Origin: JBBAGE01 sp041655055
GTDB lineage: Bacteria; Pseudomonadota; Alphaproteobacteria; Rhodobacterales; Rhodobacteraceae
DNA length: 11,286 nt
Assembly: GCA_041655055.1 (NCBI GenBank)
Contig: JBBAGE010000070.1
Span: forward strand, 1-11,286
Reading direction: 5' to 3'
Positions 7,347 to 11,286 of the stretch are shown here, in pieces. Under the pieces are notes generated by a model. That model was not told the DNA's origin, did no database searches, and saw only the letters and a list, made by a program, of their open reading frames with translations. The position numbers were made by a program, and so were the translations under genes. How positions within the stretch are numbered: position 1 is the stretch's first letter; every line of letters begins with the position of its first letter.

Positions 7347-7375
7347 GGCGCCATGGATGTCAGGCCCATGGCGCC
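7347..7375. repeat. Perfect 10-bp inverted repeat between convergent genes
   Basis: GGCGCCATGG (7347-7356) and CCATGGCGCC (7366-7375) pair exactly around a 9-base loop. It sits between the ccrM stop and the terminator hairpin. There is no T-run on either side, so it may be an RNA-stabilising or pausing hairpin in either 3' UTR rather than a terminator. Confidence 0.55.
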
Positions 7376-7387
7376 GGCGGTAAGCGA

Positions 7388-8488
7388 TCAGTTCATTTCG
7401 GCGCGGATCTGTTGGCGCAGCACATCGATGGGCACGTGCTGGCCTTCGCGTTTATAGCACCAATAGGTCCAGCCATTGCAGCTTGGCGCCCCTTCAAGCG
7501 CGGCACCGACCTGATGGATGGACCCGCGCTGATCATGGGCGATCAGCGTGCCATCGGCGCGCACCTTGGCGCGGTGCCGGCCGTTCATCGACACCAGCTC
7601 TTCGCCCGGGCGCAGCATCCCGCGTTCGACCAGCTGGCCGAATGGCACACGTGGTTCGGCGCGTCTGGATGTGGACACCTCCAGCGCCTCGCGGTCGAAT
7701 TTGCGCACGCGGGCGATGCGTTTGGCGGCCACTTCGCGATATTCGGCTTCGCGCTCGATCCCGATGAATTCGCGGCCCAGCATTTTCGCCACAGCGCCGG
7801 TGGTGCCGGTGCCAAAGAACGGATCAAGCACCACATCGCCCGGATTGGTCGAACCCACCAGCACCCGGTGCAGCAGCGATTCGGGCTTTTGGGTGGGATG
7901 GGCCTTGTCGCCGGCATCGTTTTTCAGCCGCTCGTTCCCGGTGCAGATCGGCAGCACCCAATCGGATCGCATCTGCACACCTTCGTTCAGCGATTTCAGC
8001 GCCTCATAGTTAAAGGTATATTTGCTGGCCTCGGCCTTGGACGCCCAGATCATCGTTTCATGCGCATTGGTAAACCGCTTGCCCCGGAAATTCGGCATCG
8101 GGTTCGATTTGCGCCAGACGACATCGTTCAAAATCCAGTAGCCTTCGTTTTGCAACGCGGCGCCGACGCGGAAAATATTGTGATATGACCCGATCACCCA
8201 AATCGCGCCATTGGGTTTGAGCAACCGGCGCGCAGCCGCCAGCCAGGCGCGGGTAAATTTGTCATAGGCATCGAAACTGGCGAATTGATCCCAGTGATCA
8301 TCCACCGCATCGACGCGGGAATTATCGGGGCGATGCAGATCGCCGCGCAACTGCAAGTTATAGGGCGGATCGGCAAAAATCAGATCAACCGAACCTTCGG
8401 GCAGGCTGTTCATGACCTCGATGCAATCACCGGCCAATATCTGATTGAGCGGAAGCGTCGCCGCTTCCTTCTTTGTTTTCGTTGTCAT
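7388..8488 (-). CDS. ccrM: CcrM-type adenine-N6 DNA methyltransferase (GANTC)
   Basis: The cell-cycle-regulated methyltransferase of alphaproteobacteria, which methylates adenine in GANTC and helps time replication-linked gene expression. The 366-residue protein has beta-class motif order: catalytic DPPY at 40-43 (FADPPYNLQLRGD) comes before the AdoMet-binding motif DPFFGTGTTGAVA (222-234). HPTQKPESLL (197-206) and FIGIE (241-245) complete the fold. The C-terminal extension from about 280 to 366 (PFGQLVERGML, then the Trp/Tyr-rich segment GWTYWCYKREGQ at 339-350) is the CcrM-specific domain. No cognate restriction gene is adjacent, so it is an orphan (solitary) methyltransferase in this window. 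I place the start at the ATG of MTTKTK, preceded by CAGAGG five bases upstream, rather than 16 codons earlier. It follows rnhB in the same direction after ~100 bases containing three GANTC sites, suggesting its own promoter and autoregulation. Confidence 0.97.
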   Translation of the reverse strand: MTTKTKKEAATLPLNQILAGDCIEVMNSLPEGSVDLIFADPPYNLQLRGDLHRPDNSRVDAVDDHWDQFASFDAYDKFTRAWLAAARRLLKPNGAIWVIGSYHNIFRVGAALQNEGYWILNDVVWRKSNPMPNFRGKRFTNAHETMIWASKAEASKYTFNYEALKSLNEGVQMRSDWVLPICTGNERLKNDAGDKAHPTQKPESLLHRVLVGSTNPGDVVLDPFFGTGTTGAVAKMLGREFIGIEREAEYREVAAKRIARVRKFDREALEVSTSRRAEPRVPFGQLVERGMLRPGEELVSMNGRHRAKVRADGTLIAHDQRGSIHQVGAALEGAPSCNGWTYWCYKREGQHVPIDVLRQQIRAEMN

Positions 8489-8589
8489 CGCTGCCTCTGA
8501 ATTCTGCGCCTTTGTGGCGCCTGTTGTTGAGGACAAAGATGAGTCAAACGCGAATCAGCGTCAATTTCTTTTTTGAATCAGTAGGTTAA
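8489..8589 (-). promoter_or_regulatory. ccrM promoter region with three clustered GANTC sites
   Basis: This AT-rich 101-base gap between rnhB and ccrM holds GAGTC at 8541-8545 and GAATC at 8552-8556 and 8575-8579. By hand I count only about fifteen GANTC sites in the whole window, so three in 39 bases is striking. On the minus strand TTGACG (plus 8559-8564) makes a good -35; CATCTT, 17 bases further, is only a poor -10. Two of the GANTC sites fall on the spacer and -10 edge and the third just upstream of the -35. In Caulobacter, GANTC methylation in the ccrM promoter region affects its own transcription; the same is inferred here. A small hairpin GCGCC/GGCGC (8506-8520) lies in the leader. 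A lone TTAA at 8586-8589 is too little to claim CtrA binding. Confidence 0.65.
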
Positions 8590-9216
8590 CTATTCCACTT
8601 GATACAAGATATTGTGGACCGGTTTAAACGAACGCCTATGGTGTGGGGTCACCCCTAATGCGCGCAGCCCTTCGTGATGCAATTTTGTGCCATATCCGGC
8701 ATTTGTTTCCCATCCATAGCCCGGATGAACTGTGGCAAGATCGCCCATGATCTGATCGCGCGTGATCTTTGCCACGATCGACGCGGCGGCAATGCTGACC
8801 GAACGGGCATCACCCTTGATCACCGGTTCGGCCGAAACCCGCAGCCCGCGCGGGATCATGTTGCCGTCGATCAGCACATGATCGGGGGCAATGCGCAGCG
8901 CGCCAATCGCGCGTTCCATCGCCAGATGGCTGGCGCGCAGGATGTTCAGCGTATCGATTTCCTCGACACTCGCATGGCCGATGCCGATATCGCCATGCGC
9001 CTTGATCGCGTCCAGCAACAAGGCACGCTGCGCGGGGCCAACCTGTTTGGAATCGTTCAGCCCAACGGGGATATGGGCCGGGTTCAGCCAGACGGCAGCG
9101 GCGGTCACGGGGCCGGCCAGCGGGCCGCGGCCCACCTCATCCACGCCCACGATGCGGCAAAATCCACGCGCGGCGGCAGCCTCTTCAAGGGCATAATCGG
9201 GCAAGATCTTTTCCAT
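8590..9216 (-). CDS. rnhB: Ribonuclease HII
   Basis: RNase HII cuts RNA in RNA/DNA hybrids and starts removal of single ribonucleotides from DNA. The 208-residue protein has the family signature IVGVDEVGRGPLAGPV (22-37) with metal ligands Asp26 and Glu27. NDSK is at 54-57, LIDGN with Asp117 at 115-119, and KGDARSVSIAAASIVAK at 134-150 followed by TRD with Asp154. The tail HPGYGWETNAGYGT (164-177) and HHRRSFKPV (192-200) also match the family. The start is the ATG at 9216, with AGGGGG only about two bases upstream, an unusually tight spacing; no other start is available before residue 100. It lies just downstream of the terminator of the secreted-protein gene on the same strand, so it probably has its own promoter in the ~36 bases between. 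It may be partly co-transcribed with ccrM. Confidence 0.97.
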   Translation of the reverse strand: MEKILPDYALEEAAAARGFCRIVGVDEVGRGPLAGPVTAAAVWLNPAHIPVGLNDSKQVGPAQRALLLDAIKAHGDIGIGHASVEEIDTLNILRASHLAMERAIGALRIAPDHVLIDGNMIPRGLRVSAEPVIKGDARSVSIAAASIVAKITRDQIMGDLATVHPGYGWETNAGYGTKLHHEGLRALGVTPHHRRSFKPVHNILYQVE

Positions 9217-9252
9217 ATCCCCCTAAAAGCCCGCAATACGCCCCGGTGCAAG

Positions 9253-9280
9253 AAAAAAGGCGGGCAGAACCCTGCCCGCC
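9253..9280 (-). terminator. Rho-independent terminator of the secreted Cys-protein gene (minus strand)
   Basis: A perfect 9-bp GC-rich stem, GGCGGGCAG (9259-9267) with CTGCCCGCC (9272-9280), has a 4-base loop. On the minus strand it is followed directly by TTTTTT (plus 9253-9258). It lies about 50 bases past the TAA of the minus-strand gene at 9333-9794 and before rnhB, so it separates the two transcripts. Confidence 0.88.
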
Positions 9281-9332
9281 AGGTCAAGCGGCGCCAGATA
9301 TTTGGGGACATCGCGCCGCAAGGGGGGCCGCG

Positions 9333-9794
9333 TTAACGGCGGCGCGGAGCCTCGAAATGATAGCCCGCGCGTGACAGGCAGGTGCTGTCGTAATAGCGCC
9401 CGTTGCCACGGCGATCACGCAAGGTGACTTGGCAGCGATCGGGCAGGGCATTCGCGCCGCGCATGTTTGAGCGCAGGCAGTTCTGAGGGATATAGCGCGC
9501 CACCTCGGCCCGGTGGCCCCGGTGCTCATAGGCGCAAACCGCCGGGATCGGCGCCGGGCGGGCGCTAGGCTGCGGGCGGTGATGGTGGCTTTGATTCGGG
9601 CGCTGCGGCGCGGGGGCCTTGGCCGCCTGATCCTTGCGGTCATCCATGGCGCGCCCGAACATGTAAAGCGCCAGCGCCCCGGCCAGAACGCCGGCAACCT
9701 CGGCCTCGTTCGATCGCGATTGTGCCGATGCAGGCGCAAGCCCGCCCATTGTCAGCGCGGCGGCGGCAACGGTTGCGATAATGAACTTTTTCAT
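9333..9794 (-). CDS. Secreted four-cysteine hypothetical protein
   Basis: A 153-residue protein of unknown function. It opens with a clean signal peptide (MKKFIIATVAAAALTMGG, predicted cut after PASA at about residue 24), so the mature form is periplasmic or exported. After that come a short hydrophobic stretch VAGVLAGALALYMFG (33-47) and a Pro/His/Gln/Arg-rich, probably disordered linker (57-84, with HHH at 70-72). A compact Cys-containing C-terminal domain follows, with Cys87, Cys106, Cys121 and Cys139, enough for two disulfides, ending in three Arg. The domain has the pattern RYIPQNCLRSN...LPDRCQVTLRDRRGNGRYYDSTCL. I resolve the start to the ATG at 9794 with AAGGA seven bases upstream, not the earlier in-frame start at 9851. 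It resembles hypothetical proteins I associate with Rhodobacterales but I cannot name a family. Confidence 0.8.
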   Translation of the reverse strand: MKKFIIATVAAAALTMGGLAPASAQSRSNEAEVAGVLAGALALYMFGRAMDDRKDQAAKAPAPQRPNQSHHHRPQPSARPAPIPAVCAYEHRGHRAEVARYIPQNCLRSNMRGANALPDRCQVTLRDRRGNGRYYDSTCLSRAGYHFEAPRRR

Positions 9795-9866
9795 GGTGCT
9801 GTCCTTTCGTGGGGGCCGTCCGGTGGCCCGATGGGCAAAGGCTGGCCCCAACCGGCGGCGCCAGAC

Positions 9867-9936
9867 AATATCACCGCGCCGCTAGCCGATAACACCGCGC
9901 CAAAGCGGCGATGTTATTGAATATCACCCGCCCCGC
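9867..9936. promoter_or_regulatory. Operator-like cluster of iterated ATAWCACC elements between divergent genes
   Basis: The 157-base gap between the two divergent secreted-protein genes contains three direct copies of a 14-base element: AATATCACCGCGCC at 9867, GATAACACCGCGCC at 9888 and AATATCACCCGCCC at 9920. The starts are 21 and 32 bases apart, close to two and three helical turns. A fourth, inverted copy (ATAACATCGCC on the minus strand, about 9917-9907) makes an imperfect dyad with the second copy: ATAACACCGC at 9889-9898 against GCGATGTTAT at 9908-9917, nine of ten bases pairing. Direct repeats on one helical face are typical of winged-helix regulator sites. The repeats are visible in the sequence; the operator role is inferred. 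No clear -35/-10 pairs were found. Confidence 0.5.
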
Positions 9937-9951
9937 TGCCAGATTGGCGGC

Positions 9952-10251
9952 ATGAAAATCATCGCGCATCTCATCGCGCCGCTGGCGATCACCCTTGCCC
10001 TTGCGGCCACCCCCGCCACTGCTGCCTGCTATGCCGATTACAAGGCTAAGCAGGATGGCCCGCTGCGGCTGCATTACGGCGTGGCCCAGGTTTCCGATAC
10101 CGCCTGCGCCGACACCGGGCGCGCCGCCGCCGAGCTGACCCCGCGCCTTGCGCAGGCGGGCTGGACACTACTGACGATCATGTCCACCTTCGACGAAACC
10201 GCATTGCAGGAGAAACGCGCAGGTGCAGGCGACTACTTCCTCCGCTACTGA
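9952..10251 (+). CDS. Small secreted hypothetical protein
   Basis: A 99-residue protein with a signal peptide (MKIIAHLIAPLAITLALA, predicted cut after PATA at about residue 24), leaving a ~75-residue periplasmic protein. Two cysteines (26 and 52) bracket CYADYKAK and LRLHYGVAQVSDTAC and could form a disulfide. The C-terminal half, LTPRLAQAGWTLLTIMSTF (62-80), looks like an amphipathic helix plus strand, and it ends FLRY. No catalytic motif is visible and I do not recognise a named family. The start is the ATG at 9952 with only a weak GGCGG upstream. Its last 29 bases overlap the next gene in another frame, so the pair is probably translationally coupled and may work together, for instance with this protein contacting the periplasmic loop of the membrane regulator; that is inference. 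Confidence 0.8.
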   Translation: MKIIAHLIAPLAITLALAATPATAACYADYKAKQDGPLRLHYGVAQVSDTACADTGRAAAELTPRLAQAGWTLLTIMSTFDETALQEKRAGAGDYFLRY

Positions 10252-10924
10252 CAGCCGCGCCGGGGCGCGCGTGGTGGCACTTGGGCTTGGGGCAATCGTG
10301 GCGATCTTGCTGATCGCAGCGGCGCTGCTGTTTGTGACCCTGCCCGATGCGAATGCGTTCAACGCGCGGGTCGAGGCGATTTTTGTCGCCAATAACGATC
10401 TGACATCGGGGGCGGAAATCAAACTGCTGGAAATTCTGGCGCAATCGGGCACGGCATTCGCCGATACGCTGACCAGCTACCGCGTGGCGATATTCGTGCT
10501 GCTGGTATTCGCCGCGGCGCTGCTGATCGCGGCGCTGGTGTTTTTGGTGATGATCGTGGCGCTGAACCGGCGCATGGGCGAAATCGAGCGCGCGGGGATT
10601 CAGATATCATCGCTGATGATTTCACGCGAACAGAATACGGTGTATCTCAATAACATGGAATTTCGCCTGACGCCCGCCGCGATCGAAACCCTGTCGCTGC
10701 TGGCCGAAGCGCGGATGGATGACGATGTGCTGTCGGGCGCGGAAATCGAAGGCATGATTTCGGGCCGCGACGCCGCCGATTGCGAAGAAGCCGCCGGCGC
10801 CACCCGCATCAAACGCCTGCGCGACGCGCTCGGCAACCAGATCGTGAGCGAACTGCTGGTGAAAAACATCGCCCGCAAAGGCTATATGCTGGCCGTCGCA
10901 AAAGACGTGATCCGGGTGATTTGA
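10223..10924 (+). CDS. Membrane-anchored winged-helix (OmpR-like DNA-binding domain) protein
   Basis: A 233-residue putative membrane-bound transcription regulator. Two strongly hydrophobic helices at about 17-39 and 88-114 enclose a ~48-residue loop predicted to be periplasmic. A charged linker (115-135) then leads to a C-terminal winged-helix domain at about 138-225. Its features match the OmpR/PhoB-type fold: VYLNNMEFRLTPAAIETLSLL as the N-terminal strand-helix, ATRIKRLRDALGN (193-205) as the likely recognition helix, and LLVKNIARKGYML (211-223) as the wing. The order is reversed from ToxR/CadC, which carry the DNA-binding domain first. It has no receiver domain. I use the GTG at 10223, with AGGAG at 10208-10212 ten bases upstream, inside the preceding gene. 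The overlap and shared direction suggest one operon with the small secreted protein. DNA binding is inferred from fold only, and targets are unknown. Confidence 0.8.
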   Translation: MQATTSSATDSRAGARVVALGLGAIVAILLIAAALLFVTLPDANAFNARVEAIFVANNDLTSGAEIKLLEILAQSGTAFADTLTSYRVAIFVLLVFAAALLIAALVFLVMIVALNRRMGEIERAGIQISSLMISREQNTVYLNNMEFRLTPAAIETLSLLAEARMDDDVLSGAEIEGMISGRDAADCEEAAGATRIKRLRDALGNQIVSELLVKNIARKGYMLAVAKDVIRVI

Positions 10925-10957
10925 GAGGGGCCGGCAGCACCAATCCATCGGCAAGGA

Positions 10958-10991
10958 GCCGCTGGTGCAGGGCTTCACAGCGGCATTTTTT
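10958..10991 (+). terminator. Rho-independent terminator after the membrane winged-helix gene
   Basis: GCCGCTG (10958-10964) pairs with CAGCGGC (10978-10984), with an inner TG/CA pairing possible, and a run of six T follows at 10986-10991 after one A. It sits 34 bases past the TGA at 10922-10924, the expected place to end the two-gene transcript. An overlapping alternative pairing, GCACCA (10937-10942) with TGGTGC (10963-10968), would compete with this stem. Confidence 0.75.
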
Positions 10992-10992
10992 G

Positions 10993-11161
10993 TCATTCGT
11001 CCGCTTCAATATGACCCAAAAAATCGGCGAAATCTTGCTTCGCCTTCGGCCAGTCAAAGCGCCAACCCTCATCCGGTATTCGCCACATATCTCCATAATT
11101 AGATGCCAAAATCGCCTCAGGCTGGTGCGGCAGCATCAGGCCAGTCAGTGGATCGGTCTTA
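10993..11161 (-). pseudogene. C-terminal remnant of an unidentified gene cut by an IS element
   Basis: On the minus strand this frame encodes about 56 residues ending in TGA at 10993-10995: KTDPLTGLMLPHQPEAIL, then an acidic/aromatic stretch with SNYGDMWRIPDEGW and FADFLGHIEADE. The frame stays open into the adjacent IS end, where an ATG at 11173-11175 overlaps the transposase stop. The apparent 60-residue protein is therefore probably a hybrid: four residues from the IS and the rest from an interrupted host gene. The amino-acid text looks like real protein (no G/C-driven repeats). GC is about 51% by hand count, clearly below the neighbours, suggesting transferred DNA. I recognise no family. 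It could instead be a complete small gene that uses the IS-borne start. Confidence 0.45.
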
Positions 11162-11286
11162 GGCTCAGGATTCATAACCAGAAGATGACGGTTGCTGCGA
11201 GGGCGATGGCAGAGAGGAAGACCTTGGGACAGCGGTCGTAGCGGGTCGCGACGCGCCTCCAGTCCTTGAGCCTGCCGAACATGATC
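11162..11286 (-). mobile_element. IS5-family insertion sequence, 3' end (continues beyond window)
   Basis: The last ~125 bases are the transposase-3' end of an insertion sequence read on the minus strand. I place the boundary near 11162 because the flank reads TTAG (11159-11162), a YTAR-type site as favoured by the IS427-like group of IS5 elements. The sequence inward from GGCTCAGGATTCATAACC then looks like a terminal repeat leading into the stop codon. The other end and its inverted repeat are outside the window, so the exact edge and the target duplication are inferred. Confidence 0.65.
11172..11285 (-). CDS. IS5-family transposase, C-terminal fragment
   Basis: The last 37 residues of an IS5-family DDE transposase, ending in TGA at 11172-11174. 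The text IMFGRLKDWRRVATRYDR followed by a hydrophobic tail ending ATVIFWL is the well-known C-terminus of this family. The Lys in GRLKD is probably the K of the Y-(2)-R-(3)-E-(6)-K signature; the catalytic Glu would lie just beyond the window edge. The gene is cut by the window, not necessarily broken. Its stop overlaps (ATGA) the start of the adjoining minus-strand frame. Confidence 0.88.
   Translation of the reverse strand: MMFGRLKDWRRVATRYDRCPKVFLSAIALAATVIFWL

Noticed and set aside
7388..8488. Restriction-modification or defence system around the methyltransferase
   Set aside because: No restriction endonuclease or other defence gene is adjacent. The C-terminal domain and the rnhB context mark it as the orphan cell-cycle enzyme CcrM.
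8581..8595. Possible CtrA site (TTAAC) upstream of ccrM
   Set aside because: Only one half-site is present; the second TTAA at seven-base spacing is missing (ATTC instead).
1..11286. CRISPR arrays, tRNA or rRNA genes, riboswitches
   Set aside because: I saw no regularly spaced identical repeats, cloverleaf/CCA patterns or conserved RNA cores. This was inspection by eye, so a degenerate RNA element could be missed.

Overview
The window looks like a piece of alphaproteobacterial chromosome, most likely Rhodobacterales. It has high GC with strong G/C third-position bias and a CcrM-type GANTC methyltransferase beside rnhB. It also has the Kdo-transferase/LpxK pair of Gram-negative lipid A synthesis, and several Rhodobacterales-like hypothetical proteins. 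Most of it reads as ordinary core genome. Only the last ~290 bases look accessory.

Layout. (1) 1-2687, plus strand: the 3' part of an inositol-monophosphatase-like gene with an apparent one-base frameshift, then a divergent Kdo-transferase-like GT30 protein, then lpxK, packed as an operon (0-base gap, then a TGATG overlap). (2) 2688-3901, minus strand: a DUF721/DciA-like gene followed by a membrane-anchored DsbA-like thioredoxin, coupled by a TAATG overlap. They converge on lpxK with no bases between the two stop codons. (3) 3984-7315, plus strand: mutY, an alkane-monooxygenase-type diiron membrane enzyme 4 bases later, then a bacterial release-factor-like (baeRF-type) protein with a strong ribosome binding site. 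(4) 7316-9216, minus strand: rnhB, then ccrM with its own AT-rich upstream region carrying three GANTC sites in 39 bases, ending at a hairpin. (5) 9253-9951: a secreted cysteine-containing protein on the minus strand with a clear terminator, and a divergent intergenic region holding an iterated operator-like element. (6) 9952-10991, plus strand: a small secreted protein overlapping a gene for a two-helix membrane protein with a C-terminal OmpR-like winged helix, ending at a rho-independent terminator. (7) 10993-11286: a lower-GC reading-frame remnant abutting the 3' end of an IS5-family transposase that runs off the window.

Functional links. Region 1 serves outer-membrane lipid A/Kdo assembly. 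Regions 2-4 mix DNA replication, repair and methylation (DUF721, MutY, RNase HII, CcrM) with a periplasmic thiol enzyme. The least explained unit is region 6 with the repeat region before it. I infer a membrane-bound regulator translationally coupled to a small periplasmic protein, behind a promoter region with phased repeats. I found no CRISPR array, tRNA, rRNA, phage module or obvious defence system.
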